NCBI GenBank assembly: GCA_964013895.1
Contig: CAXGYF010000018.1
Coordinates: forward strand, 1 to 33,566
Source of the DNA: MedAcidi-G1 sp002713545
GTDB lineage: Bacteria > Actinomycetota > Acidimicrobiia > Acidimicrobiales > MedAcidi-G1
Direction: 5' to 3'
Length of the DNA: 33,566 nucleotides
Shown in pieces: positions 1 to 7,905 of the stretch. The notes under the pieces are model-generated. The model was given only the letters and a program-made list of their open reading frames with translations, made no database searches and was not told the origin of the DNA. A program made the position numbers and the translations under genes. Positions within the stretch are counted from its first letter, which is position 1, and each line of letters starts with the position of its first letter.

Positions 1-62
1 GATAAACCCTCATTGGAATGGCGAAGAAGATATAAGGAACTTATATCTAGCTAGGTGCGCTG

Positions 63-90
63 TTGCTTGAGCGTTGATAGGATCTATCTT
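63..90 (+). promoter_or_regulatory. Candidate rpsO promoter
   Basis: TTGCTT at 63-68 and TATCTT at 85-90 are separated by 16 bp, a plausible sigma-70-type -35/-10 pair. The predicted transcription start, near 97, falls at the base of the first hairpin of the rpsO leader. Inferred from sequence only. Confidence 0.35.
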
Positions 91-96
91 TGGTAG

Positions 97-176
97 GTAA
101 TCCAAGAGGGATTACTTGAGGTCGGGTTCGAGACTCCGATCTTTCCTATAGCCTTAGAGGTGAAAGTTTTAAGGCT
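97..176 (+). ncRNA. Structured rpsO leader, possible S15 autoregulatory RNA
   Basis: Three stems follow one another upstream of rpsO. Stem 1 is 97-103 with 109-115, a perfect 7 bp with a 5-nt loop. Stem 2 is 120-125 with 136-141, 6 bp with a G-U pair next to a G-C pair. Stem 3 is 150-156 with 170-176, a perfect 7 bp. Ribosomal protein S15 represses its own mRNA in several phyla by binding leader structures that often present a GU/GC motif. The G-U/G-C step in stem 2 would fit that, but assignment to a known S15 leader class is inference. Confidence 0.4.
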
Positions 177-199
177 TGAATCCGATATTAGAGGAATAT

Positions 200-469
200 A
201 TGTCTAGCAGTACGCCTGTGAAATCTGAAACAATTTCTGAGCACCAATTACACGAGAGTGATACCGGTTCTCCTGAAGTTCAGGTTGCTTTAATTAGTGG
301 AAGAATCAACCACCTAACCGAACATTTGAAAGTCCATAAAAAGGACCATCACAGTAGGAGAGGTTTGTTGATGCTTGTAGGTCGTAGACGAAGAATGCTT
401 GATTATTTAGAAAAAAATGACGTTGAGCGTTACAGGTCAATTATCGCAAAATTAGGTTTACGCCGCTAG
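200..469 (+). CDS. rpsO: 30S ribosomal protein S15
   Basis: Primary 16S rRNA-binding protein of the small-subunit platform. From the ATG at 200 the product is 89 residues, the usual S15 length, and a GAGG Shine-Dalgarno at 191-194 sits 5 nt upstream. An in-frame TTG at 176 would add eight residues and is not favoured. The family signature is clear: TGSPEVQVA, then the helix with HLTEHLKVHKKDHHSRRGL and the basic RRRRMLDYL segment, ending in LGLRR. The gene is followed by pnp, the classic rpsO-pnp pair. The structured leader at 97-176 suggests feedback control by S15 itself. Identification is secure; the regulation is inferred. Confidence 0.97.
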   Translation: MSSSTPVKSETISEHQLHESDTGSPEVQVALISGRINHLTEHLKVHKKDHHSRRGLLMLVGRRRRMLDYLEKNDVERYRSIIAKLGLRR

Positions 470-485
470 GGCGTTGGCTCAATAA

Positions 486-512
486 GTTCCTAAACTTAGT
501 TAATTAAGGAAC
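486..512 (+). other. rpsO-pnp intergenic hairpin
   Basis: GTTCCTAA (486-493) pairs with TTAAGGAAC (504-512), leaving one bulged A. An A-rich run follows rather than a T tract, so this looks like an mRNA processing or stability hairpin rather than a Rho-independent terminator. It lies 17 nt after the rpsO stop codon. Confidence 0.35.
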
Positions 513-573
513 AGATAAAAAAGACCCTACGAGTGAGCAGTTTTGAATTAGCGCTTTCATCGCTTGGCGTCAC

Positions 574-598
574 CCTGGTCGAAAATGTTTTGATCAGG
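574..598 (+). promoter_or_regulatory. pnp leader hairpin
   Basis: An 11-bp stem (574-584 with 588-598, including two G-U pairs) closes on a 3-nt loop, 27 nt before the pnp start. No T tract follows. In enterobacteria a pnp leader hairpin is cut by RNase III and mediates PNPase autocontrol. This stem is in the right place for such a role, but equivalence is inferred. Confidence 0.45.
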
Positions 599-625
599 TA
601 AAGAAGAGAAAAAGAGAAAATAAGA

Positions 626-3046
626 ATGAATAAACCAATTTCCGTATCCCACACATTTTCAGGGACAGAAAAGACAATTAGTTTTGAGACTGGACGTCTA
701 GCTGGATTAGCAGGAGGGGCAGTTTTGTCTCAACTGGGTCAATCAACAGTTTTGATGACAGCAACAGGTGCAAAATCAGCTCGATCAGGTGCTGACTTTT
801 TCCCATTAACTGTCGATATTGAGGAAAGAATGTACGCAGCGGGCAAGATCCCAGGATCTTTCTTCCGCCGTGAAGGCCGTGCATCAGAGTCGGCGATTTT
901 GACATGCAGATTAATTGATCGACCCTTAAGGCCTATGTTTCCAGAGGGTTTCCGTAATGAAGTACACATAGTCGGAACGGTAATGGGGGCTGATATGGAG
1001 AATCCCCATGACGTTTTAGCTTTAAATGGAGCTTCAGCTGCGCTCATGATTTCCGGAATACCCTTTGACGGTCCTGTGGGAGCTGTTCGAATCGCATGGG
1101 CTGCATCGGGAGAATGGATTGCTCATCCGACTTATGAAGAAGCTGCAGATTCAGCTTTTGAAATGGTTGTAGCTGGCCGTCTATTAGAAGATGGAGATGT
1201 TGCAGTAATGATGGTAGAAGCAGGTGGCACAGAAGCTACCTGTGATGTTTACGAGGCAGGGGCACCTTTTGTTGACGAAACCGTACTGGCCGATGGTCTT
1301 GAATTTTCAAAGAAATTTATAAAAGAAGTGATTGAACTACAGCAAGAACTAGTTCAAGCAGTAGGAAAACAAGAGACGATGGCATATGAGACTTTCGCTG
1401 ACTACAGTCCCGAAATTTTCACTGCTGTTGAAACTGCTGGAGTGGAAAGAATTGCAGCCACACAGACAATTGTCGATAAGACAGAAAGACAAAATGCTGA
1501 GTCAGATCTAAAGGAAGCACTTAAAGATGAACTCATTTCTAATTTTCAAGAAATAGAAGATGCCGAAGGCCAGATTTCTGCTGCTATCAGATCTGTTACT
1601 AAAGAGAGCGTTAGGGATCGAATTGTTAACGAAGGAGTTCGAATTGACGGACGCGGAGTATCTGATATTCGTTCTTTGTCATCCGATGTAGGAATTATTC
1701 CCACATCTCATGGATCTGGTCTTTTCCAGAGAGGTGAAACCCAGGTTTTAAATATAACCACTTTGGGAACAGGGCGAATGGATCAGATGATAGACGGCAT
1801 TGATCCGATTGAACGCAAAAGATACATGCATCATTACAACTTTCCACCTTTTTCAACAGGAGAAACTGGCTTTATGAGAGGACCGAAGCGTCGGGAAATT
1901 GGTCATGGTGCACTTGCTGAACGAGCTCTATTCCCCGTAGTTCCTAGTTTTGAAGAATTTCCTTACACGCTTCGTTTAGTGTCTGAGGTTCTTTCATCAA
2001 ACGGTTCCACTTCCATGGGTTCAGTTTGCTCTTCAAGTCTTTCGATGATGGACGCAGGCGTTCCTATTAAGGCACCAGTTGCTGGTATAGCTATGGGCTT
2101 AATTTATAAAGATGGCAAGTATGTAACACTTACTGATATTTTGGGTGCAGAAGATGCTTTCGGCGATATGGACTTTAAAGTTGCGGGAACGACTGAGTAC
2201 GTGACAGCTTTGCAATTGGATACCAAAATTGATGGTATTCCTGCAGATGTACTTGCAGATGCACTAAATCAAGCCAAAGAAGCTCGATTGAAAATACTTG
2301 AAGTGATGACTTCTGCGATTGCTGAACCTCGTGAAGATGTAGGGGAGAATGCTCCAAAGATTCTTAGCTTTGAAATACCGGTTGAAAAAATTGGTGAAGT
2401 GATAGGCCCGAAAGGGAAAATGATAAACACTATTCAAGCCGAAACTGGAGCTGAAATTACTGTTGATGATGATGGAATGTCAGGAATTGTCTCTATAGCT
2501 TCACCTGATCGAGAGAAAGTTGCTGAAGCTGAAAGACAGATAATGCTGATTGTCGACCCACCTTCAGCACATGTAGGAGAGGTTTACGATGGAAGAGTTG
2601 TAAACATAACCAAGTTCGGAGCTTTTGTAAACATACTGCCAGGAAGAGATGGTCTAGTTCACATCTCTAAATTAGGTGGTGGAAAACGTATCGACAAAGT
2701 CGAAGATGTTCTTGAGCTTGGGGATGCTATTCAAGTTGAAGTTGAAGATATAGACCCTAATGGAAAAATTTCACTAAGACCTTTACTGGATGCTGAGGAC
2801 AACCGAAGTCAGGAAGAGGAGTCTGTAGAAGATGTTCAAGACGATGCGACTTCAGATCAAAACGATGATTTTTCAGATGCTGAAGATTTCAATCAAAAAG
2901 ATACCGATTCTGATAATCAAGGTGCCAAAAGCAAATCTAAGACATCGGCTTCTTTTGAAGATGCTTTCCAAGCAGAATTAGAAGCAGTACACGGTGACTT
3001 GGGTAAAAGTTCTTCTAGAAGAAGCAATGACAGGAAAAGAAGATAG
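626..3046 (+). CDS. pnp: Polyribonucleotide nucleotidyltransferase (PNPase)
   Basis: Phosphorolytic 3'-5' exoribonuclease, a trimeric enzyme of mRNA decay. The 806 residues show the full order: first RNase PH domain (about 10-225, with FFRREGRASESA), the alpha-helical linker, a second RNase PH domain (about 325-555, with GDMDFKVAGT carrying the catalytic acidic residues), a KH domain (about 575-635, with VIGPKGKMI) and an S1 domain (about 648-718). Beyond S1 is a long acidic, low-complexity tail (about 725-770) ending in a basic RRSNDRKRR stretch, longer than in E. coli (711 residues). The ATG at 626 has only a purine-rich stretch, not a strong Shine-Dalgarno. It follows rpsO with a stable hairpin between them, suggesting co-transcription and processing. 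Confidence 0.97.
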   Translation: MNKPISVSHTFSGTEKTISFETGRLAGLAGGAVLSQLGQSTVLMTATGAKSARSGADFFPLTVDIEERMYAAGKIPGSFFRREGRASESAILTCRLIDRPLRPMFPEGFRNEVHIVGTVMGADMENPHDVLALNGASAALMISGIPFDGPVGAVRIAWAASGEWIAHPTYEEAADSAFEMVVAGRLLEDGDVAVMMVEAGGTEATCDVYEAGAPFVDETVLADGLEFSKKFIKEVIELQQELVQAVGKQETMAYETFADYSPEIFTAVETAGVERIAATQTIVDKTERQNAESDLKEALKDELISNFQEIEDAEGQISAAIRSVTKESVRDRIVNEGVRIDGRGVSDIRSLSSDVGIIPTSHGSGLFQRGETQVLNITTLGTGRMDQMIDGIDPIERKRYMHHYNFPPFSTGETGFMRGPKRREIGHGALAERALFPVVPSFEEFPYTLRLVSEVLSSNGSTSMGSVCSSSLSMMDAGVPIKAPVAGIAMGLIYKDGKYVTLTDILGAEDAFGDMDFKVAGTTEYVTALQLDTKIDGIPADVLADALNQAKEARLKILEVMTSAIAEPREDVGENAPKILSFEIPVEKIGEVIGPKGKMINTIQAETGAEITVDDDGMSGIVSIASPDREKVAEAERQIMLIVDPPSAHVGEVYDGRVVNITKFGAFVNILPGRDGLVHISKLGGGKRIDKVEDVLELGDAIQVEVEDIDPNGKISLRPLLDAEDNRSQEEESVEDVQDDATSDQNDDFSDAEDFNQKDTDSDNQGAKSKSKTSASFEDAFQAELEAVHGDLGKSSSRRSNDRKRR

Positions 3047-3061
3047 CTAGTTTTGTCTTTG

Positions 3062-3080
3062 GTTTAATTTGATATTAAAC
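3062..3080 (+). terminator. Weak stem-loop after pnp
   Basis: GTTTAAT and ATTAAAC form a 7-bp AT-rich stem with a 5-nt loop, 15 nt after the pnp stop codon. The trailing sequence is AATTCC, not a T run, so it may only stabilise the 3' end. A separate promoter for dapB follows at 3108. Confidence 0.25.
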
Positions 3081-3107
3081 AATTCCAATAAATCTACTTC
3101 GGGGTAC

Positions 3108-3113
3108 TAACCT
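3108..3113 (+). promoter_or_regulatory. -10 element for leaderless dapB
   Basis: TAACCT preceded by C ends 7 nt before the dapB ATG, so transcription would begin at or next to the A of the start codon. There is no Shine-Dalgarno. The same hexamer stands at the same distance before rimO and the acyl-CoA dehydrogenase gene. Confidence 0.55.
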
Positions 3114-3120
3114 CTGACGT

Positions 3121-3900
3121 ATGGAAAAAGGACCTTTAAGAGTCGGTGTTCTAGGAGCAGCTGGACGCATGGGCCAATCGGTGTGTTCTGCGATTATGGA
3201 AGCAGAATCCATGGAGCTTGCAATAACTGTGGATTTAGTCCCCGAAGAAAAAGCAATTGGTGGTATTCCGCTTGCAAAAGATATCGAAGCTTTTTTTGAA
3301 GCCAAAGTAGATGCAGTAGTTGATTTCACCGTTGCTGAAGCCTCGGTAAACAACTTGCCTTTACTGGCCGAAAAAGGAATTGATGTAGTTGTCGGAACAA
3401 GTGGTTTAACCGATCAAGATCTGCAAACAATTGGGGAAAAATTTACCGAAAGTAGCTGTTTAATCGTTCCTAATTTTGCAATAGGAGCAGTACTTATGAT
3501 GCATTTTGCGGCTATAGCTTCGCCTTGGTTCGATACAGCTGAAATAATCGAATATCATCACAATCAGAAAATTGATTCTCCTTCAGGCACGGCACTTGCA
3601 ACTGCAGAAAAAATGTCTTCGGCTTCTGATCAGTGGGATGATGATCCGACAGTAAATGAAAGCATTATGGGTGCTCGCGGAGCTAAATTTGAAGGCATAC
3701 CTATACACGCAGTAAGAATGAAAGGCATGGTCGCTCACCAAGAGGTGATAATGGGTACAGCGGGCCAAACATTGACTATACGTCATGACTCTCCCGACCG
3801 AGAGTCGTTTATGCCTGGGGTATTATTGGCCATCCAAGGAGTTGGCTCTCTTCCAAACGGTGTAACTATTGGTTTAGAAAAACTGCTTGGAATTGAATGA
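3121..3900 (+). CDS. dapB: 4-hydroxy-tetrahydrodipicolinate reductase
   Basis: NAD(P)H-dependent reduction of 4-hydroxy-tetrahydrodipicolinate to tetrahydrodipicolinate in DAP/lysine synthesis. The N-terminus carries the Rossmann motif VGVLGAAGRMGQ (residues 8-19). VVDFT (about 66-70) and VVGTSG are typical of the family. The catalytic signature EYHHNQKIDSPSGTA is at about 143-157. Length (259 aa) is normal. There is no Shine-Dalgarno; TAACCT 7 nt upstream suggests a leaderless mRNA. The gene overlaps the SURF1 gene by 4 bp (ATGA), implying translational coupling. dapA lies two genes downstream. Confidence 0.96.
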   Translation: MEKGPLRVGVLGAAGRMGQSVCSAIMEAESMELAITVDLVPEEKAIGGIPLAKDIEAFFEAKVDAVVDFTVAEASVNNLPLLAEKGIDVVVGTSGLTDQDLQTIGEKFTESSCLIVPNFAIGAVLMMHFAAIASPWFDTAEIIEYHHNQKIDSPSGTALATAEKMSSASDQWDDDPTVNESIMGARGAKFEGIPIHAVRMKGMVAHQEVIMGTAGQTLTIRHDSPDRESFMPGVLLAIQGVGSLPNGVTIGLEKLLGIE

Positions 3901-4625
3901 TTTTTGGTTCTCATCGCTTGTTAAGGCCGAGTTGGATAATTTCACATATTTTCGTATTAGCACTTCTTGTATCCACTGTAAATCTTGGTCTTTGGCAACT
4001 TCGTAGATTAGAGGAGCGTAAGTCAAATAATGCTCAAATAATTGAGAATACCGGAAAAAAACCCGTTGTAGTGAATGACCTATATTTAGACAAAGTCGGT
4101 GATTACAAGAAATACACTCCTGCTATAGCAATAGGAACTTTTGATGAAAATCGACAGGTTTATCTGATCAACAGGTCGCGAAACGGCGTTCCAGGAGTTG
4201 AAGTAATAAATTCTTTCACTCTCAAAACTGATCCCGTTACCTACGTAGCTGTTAATAGAGGGTATCTGCCACGCAAAATACTTAATGATGGTAGATCTGA
4301 AACTTGGAAACCACCTTCAGAGATGTTTGAAATAGAGGGATTTGTTATGCCACCGTTTTCCAATGGAAATTTGCAGGGCAGTGAGATAAACCGAATTGAC
4401 ATAGATTTATTAAGCGCTGAATGGGAGTTGCCCTTACTGCCTTTTTATTTTAAGCAAAATCAACGAATGATTAATGATTGGCCAGTTCAAATGGAGCCAC
4501 TTGAGTTGACTGAAGGTTCACACCTCAGCTACGCGGTTCAATGGTTTATTTTTACCTTAATAGGCTTAGTGGGTTATCCTCTCGTGCTTAGGCGGGTTGT
4601 AGCCGACGATCGACTGGTAGCGTGA
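3897..4625 (+). CDS. SURF1-family cytochrome oxidase assembly protein
   Basis: Inner-membrane protein that assists assembly of haem-copper cytochrome c oxidase. The 242-residue product has the SURF1 layout: an N-terminal transmembrane helix (about 14-32) followed by LGLWQLRRLEERK, a large extracytoplasmic domain (about 40-205) with VNRGYLP, and a C-terminal transmembrane helix (about 212-232) preceded by HLSYAVQWF. The ATG overlaps the dapB stop codon. Its pairing with dapB appears to be operonic convenience. The family call is firm; the exact partner oxidase is not visible here. Confidence 0.9.
   Translation: MIFGSHRLLRPSWIISHIFVLALLVSTVNLGLWQLRRLEERKSNNAQIIENTGKKPVVVNDLYLDKVGDYKKYTPAIAIGTFDENRQVYLINRSRNGVPGVEVINSFTLKTDPVTYVAVNRGYLPRKILNDGRSETWKPPSEMFEIEGFVMPPFSNGNLQGSEINRIDIDLLSAEWELPLLPFYFKQNQRMINDWPVQMEPLELTEGSHLSYAVQWFIFTLIGLVGYPLVLRRVVADDRLVA
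4618..4623 (+). promoter_or_regulatory. -10-like element before the 4630 gene
   Basis: TAGCGT lies inside the last codons of the SURF1 gene and ends exactly 6 nt before the next ATG. This matches the leaderless-start spacing seen elsewhere in the window. Confidence 0.4.
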
Positions 4626-4629
4626 TTGC

Positions 4630-5274
4630 ATGTCGAAAATAAGTGAGCCTGATCTTTTGGTGCTTCAAGCATTAAGAGTAAAAGGATTTGTTGATACTGA
4701 AGCGGTAGCAGAGACTGTTGGTTTAAGCCAGGAAGATACTTTAAATATGCTTAATCAATTTGCTGAGGAGGGCATGGTTAGTTACAGGGAAGGTCGAATG
4801 GTGGGATGGATGCTCACACCCGAGGGAAGACTATGTGGCGAACAACTATTAGCCAATGAAGTCGATAATTTAGGAATTCGTCAAGAAATTGAGACTTCGT
4901 ATAAAGAATTCTCGAAACTAAATGATGCATTCAAAGAGATCTGCACAGACTGGCAATTAAAACCATCTCTCGACGGGAGTGAAGGAGAACAGGTTTTAAA
5001 TGATCATTCAGACCCAGGCTACGACAAAGGGGTAATTGACCGTCTAGTTGAATTAGACAAGCAAGCTCAGCCTGTATGTGAAAGCCTTGCTCGACGGTTG
5101 GAACGTTTTAAATCTTATGGCAGCCGTTTTACTTATGCCCTAGAAATGGTCCTCAGAGGTGACACCGAATGGATCGCCAAGCCCATGATTGAGTCGTATC
5201 ATACAATCTGGTTTGAGCTCCATGAAAACTTCTTTTCAACCTTAGGCATTAATAGAGCATCTGAAAGCACTTAG
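4630..5274 (+). CDS. Winged-helix domain protein of unknown function
   Basis: Product of 214 residues. Residues 1-75 look like a winged-helix DNA-binding domain: DLLVLQALRVKGFVDTEAVA, then VGLSQEDTLNMLNQFAEEGMV as the recognition region and a wing ending MLTPEGR. The rest (about 80-214) is a mostly helical domain with the order CTDWQ, NDHSDPGYD, RLVELDKQAQPV and SYHTIWFELHE. Similar two-part proteins occur in Actinobacteria with loose MarR-like labels, but I do not know an assigned function. It starts 4 nt after the SURF1 stop codon and is followed 20 nt later by dapA. The ATG has no clear Shine-Dalgarno but has TAGCGT 6 nt upstream. It could be a regulator of neighbouring genes or a ligand-sensing protein; neither can be shown from sequence. 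Confidence 0.75.
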   Translation: MSKISEPDLLVLQALRVKGFVDTEAVAETVGLSQEDTLNMLNQFAEEGMVSYREGRMVGWMLTPEGRLCGEQLLANEVDNLGIRQEIETSYKEFSKLNDAFKEICTDWQLKPSLDGSEGEQVLNDHSDPGYDKGVIDRLVELDKQAQPVCESLARRLERFKSYGSRFTYALEMVLRGDTEWIAKPMIESYHTIWFELHENFFSTLGINRASEST

Positions 5275-5294
5275 AGGTTAAAGGAGTAGAACTT

Positions 5295-6182
5295 ATGACA
5301 CCACGTTTCGGGCGAGTGCTCACAGCAATGATTTCACCGTTCACAAAAGACGAGGCGCTAGACATAGAGGGAGCTCAGACGTTGGCCAAATGGCTTGTAG
5401 AGCAGGGTAACGAAGGTCTGGTGATTGCTGGTACAACCGGGGAGTCGCCAACTCTCACTCATGAAGAGCAAATAAATTTGATTACCGCTGTAGTAGAGGC
5501 AGTCGATGTTCCCGTGATAGCGGGAGCAGGAAGTAACGACACTAAAGCCGCTGTTGAATTAACTGAAAGTTGCACCGAAGCGGGGGCTGCAGGAATTCTT
5601 ACAGTAACTCCCTATTACAACAGACCTTCCCAGCAAGGTTTGTTAGCACATTTTTCAGCTGTAGCAAGGTCAACTGACTTACCGGTAATGCTCTACGACA
5701 TTCCTGTTAGATCAGGTAGAAAAATTGATACATCAACAATTTTACAATTGGCAGACGAAGTTGAAAATATAGTTGCACTCAAAGACGCAGCAGGCGACGT
5801 AGGGGAGACTGCCAGATTGATAGCCGCAGCCCCAGAAGGTTTTGAGGTTTATAGCGGTGAGGATTCACTGACTTTGTCTTTACTTTCAGTAGGTGCCGTA
5901 GGAACAGTAAGTGTTGCATCTCATTGGTCCACACCTGAAACAACTGAACTCATGAAAGCTTTTTTTGCTGGTGATTTTAATCGAGCAATAGAAGTCAATC
6001 GTAGACTTATTCCCTCATACGATTTCGAATCTGGCGATTTAACACCTAATCCAATACCTACAAAAGCAATGATGAAAATACTTAACTTGCCAGGGGGCGA
6101 CTGTCGATTACCGATGGGGCCTGAACCAGATTGGTTGGCGGAAAAAGCGCGTGGGATCTTAAGTGGTCTAGGGCGCGGCTAA
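5295..6182 (+). CDS. dapA: 4-hydroxy-tetrahydrodipicolinate synthase
   Basis: Condenses pyruvate with aspartate semialdehyde, the committing step of DAP/lysine synthesis. The 295-residue TIM barrel has GTTGESPTLTHEEQ (47-60, pyruvate-binding Thr-Thr), the Tyr108 region TPYYNRPSQQG, YDIPVRSG (Tyr134) and the Schiff-base Lys163 in VALKDAAGD. A good Shine-Dalgarno (AAAGGAG, 5280-5286) is 8 nt before the ATG, in contrast to the leaderless-type starts nearby. RNase J follows 16 nt after the stop codon, the same dapA-RNase J pairing as in mycobacteria. Confidence 0.97.
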   Translation: MTPRFGRVLTAMISPFTKDEALDIEGAQTLAKWLVEQGNEGLVIAGTTGESPTLTHEEQINLITAVVEAVDVPVIAGAGSNDTKAAVELTESCTEAGAAGILTVTPYYNRPSQQGLLAHFSAVARSTDLPVMLYDIPVRSGRKIDTSTILQLADEVENIVALKDAAGDVGETARLIAAAPEGFEVYSGEDSLTLSLLSVGAVGTVSVASHWSTPETTELMKAFFAGDFNRAIEVNRRLIPSYDFESGDLTPNPIPTKAMMKILNLPGGDCRLPMGPEPDWLAEKARGILSGLGRG

Positions 6183-6198
6183 CTGGCAAGAAGTAGTT

Positions 6199-7854
6199 TT
6201 GAATAGTTCAGTACATATAACTTTTCTTGGTGGACTTGGTGAAATAGGAAGAAATTGCGCAGCAATTGAGTTAGAGGGCCGCATTGTGCTTCTTGATTGT
6301 GGACAGCTATTTCCATACGAGCATCCGGGTGTTGATTCAATACTTCCAGATTTTAGATGGCTAATAGACAGGCACGACGACATAGAAGCCTGCATAGTCA
6401 GCCATTCGCATGAGGACCATATGGGTGGTATACCGTATTTTTTCCGTCATGTGTCAGTTCCTATTTATGGCTCTCCATTCACTGTCGCAATGATTAAAGC
6501 AAAATTAGAAAGTCACGAAGTAAAGACGCCCTCACTCATTGCTATTGAAGATAACCAAAGCTACGAAATTGGCCCGTTTGAATGCGAATTTTTACCTGTA
6601 ACTCATTCAACCCCTGGTGGTTTAATGACTCTTTTCAGGACCCCTCAAGGAATTATTTTGCATTCCAGCGATTTCAAATTGGACCCAAGTCCTGTTGATA
6701 ACCGTCTTACCGATTTGAATAGAGTCTCTGAGATTTCCAAAAAAGAGGGAATTCGTTTACTCTTAGCCGATTCCACAAATTCCGAGAGCACAGGGGTGTC
6801 TCTTTCAGAATCAGAAATAGGTCCTGTACTTGAAAATGTTTTCATTGAAAATGAAGGACGTCGAATAATCGTTGGGACGTTTTCAAGTCACATACATAGA
6901 ATTCAACAAATAGCTGATGCGGCATTGAGGACTGATCGTAAATTAGCGATTTTGGGTCCTTCGATGATTAGAAATGTAGCCCTCGCAAGAGAGCTTGGTC
7001 TGTTAAAAATATCGGATGGTATTCTTTTGACTGAAAAAGAATTGAAAAGTGCCAGATCTGACAAAGTTTGCATTATCTGTACAGGGTCTCAAGCTGAACC
7101 GCGAGCAGCTTTATCCATGATGTCGACTGGTAATCACTCTGTGGTCGAAATAGGTCCAAACGACACAGTAATTTTTTCGTCATCTCCAATACCCGGAAAC
7201 GAGGCTTCTATTTTCAGAATCCATAATAATTTGGCGCGCCTAGGTGCCCAAATTGTTCACAGTGGCAAGTTGAAGGTTCATACAACTGGTCATGGTAAGG
7301 CCGGCGAACTTTTGGCATTGCATGAGGCAAGTGACCCTGAACTTTTTATACCAGTTCACGGCGAATATACGCATCTGTTAGGCCACGAAGAAATTGCATT
7401 GGACAGAGGAATGGGACAATCCAAGATTCTTAGATGTGTAGATGGTGACAGTGTCTGTTTAGACGAATATGGACTGCACTTAGAAGAACGAGTGAGTGAT
7501 GAATACCTAATGGTGGATACTCGAGGAGTAGAGGTGAGTAAAGAGCTACTTAAAGAAAGGATTTCTTTGAGCGGTGAAGGTTTTATTCTAGTGAGAGTGA
7601 TAGTTGAGGAAAAGAAAAGGAGACTTTTGGAACGACCTTTTGCAGCAACTTTCGGATGGATTGAAGCTGGGGATGTAGACGAGCATCTCAATGAAATAAT
7701 TGAGGAAATAATAATAGTTTTAAATGGAGCTCTAGCTGAAGGTGAATTTGATAAAAAAGAGTTAACGAGACTTGTTCGAAGGACAATGGGTAAATTCGTG
7801 GATATAAAGACCGGCCGTCGCCCTGTGTTGTTTCCACTAGTGGAAATTAACTAA
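6199..7854 (+). CDS. rnj: Ribonuclease J
   Basis: Metallo-beta-lactamase/beta-CASP RNase with 5'-3' exonuclease and endonuclease activity in mRNA decay and rRNA maturation. The product is 551 residues. The metal-binding motif HSHEDH is at 69-74 (in SHSHEDHMGGIPY). The beta-CASP domain contains VGTFSSHIHRIQQIAD and GSQAEPRAAL, and the C-terminal part contains PVHGEYTHL. The start is TTG at 6199, since the first beta-strand (VHITFLGGLGEIG) begins right after it; no strong Shine-Dalgarno is visible. It is co-directional with dapA. With pnp and a DEAD-box helicase also in the window, much of an RNA-decay toolkit is present. Confidence 0.95.
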   Translation: MNSSVHITFLGGLGEIGRNCAAIELEGRIVLLDCGQLFPYEHPGVDSILPDFRWLIDRHDDIEACIVSHSHEDHMGGIPYFFRHVSVPIYGSPFTVAMIKAKLESHEVKTPSLIAIEDNQSYEIGPFECEFLPVTHSTPGGLMTLFRTPQGIILHSSDFKLDPSPVDNRLTDLNRVSEISKKEGIRLLLADSTNSESTGVSLSESEIGPVLENVFIENEGRRIIVGTFSSHIHRIQQIADAALRTDRKLAILGPSMIRNVALARELGLLKISDGILLTEKELKSARSDKVCIICTGSQAEPRAALSMMSTGNHSVVEIGPNDTVIFSSSPIPGNEASIFRIHNNLARLGAQIVHSGKLKVHTTGHGKAGELLALHEASDPELFIPVHGEYTHLLGHEEIALDRGMGQSKILRCVDGDSVCLDEYGLHLEERVSDEYLMVDTRGVEVSKELLKERISLSGEGFILVRVIVEEKKRRLLERPFAATFGWIEAGDVDEHLNEIIEEIIIVLNGALAEGEFDKKELTRLVRRTMGKFVDIKTGRRPVLFPLVEIN

Positions 7855-7890
7855 TAAACATAATAGATACCCTCCGTCACGCCCTAGTGC

Positions 7891-7896
7891 TACCGT
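7891..7896 (+). promoter_or_regulatory. -10 element before ftsK
   Basis: TACCGT preceded by C ends 9 nt before the GTG at 7906. It matches the TANCNT pattern of the other candidate leaderless promoters, though the gap is 2-3 nt longer. Confidence 0.35.
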
Positions 7897-7905
7897 GAAA
7901 CTGTT

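Noticed and set aside
1..54. Open frame from the window edge ending at TAG 52-54, possibly the 3' end of an upstream gene such as ribF or truB
   Set aside because: Only 17 codons are visible, none match a motif I recognise, and another frame is also open to 70; gene order alone cannot support it.
120..141. T-arm-like sequence (GGGTTCGAGACTCC) resembling part of a tRNA
   Set aside because: No matching acceptor, D or anticodon arms surround it; it fits better as the second hairpin of the rpsO leader.
739..1047. Long minus-strand open frames inside pnp, ftsK, cinA and other genes
   Set aside because: They lie opposite well-supported conserved genes and show no domain motifs; they are shadows of the coding strand.
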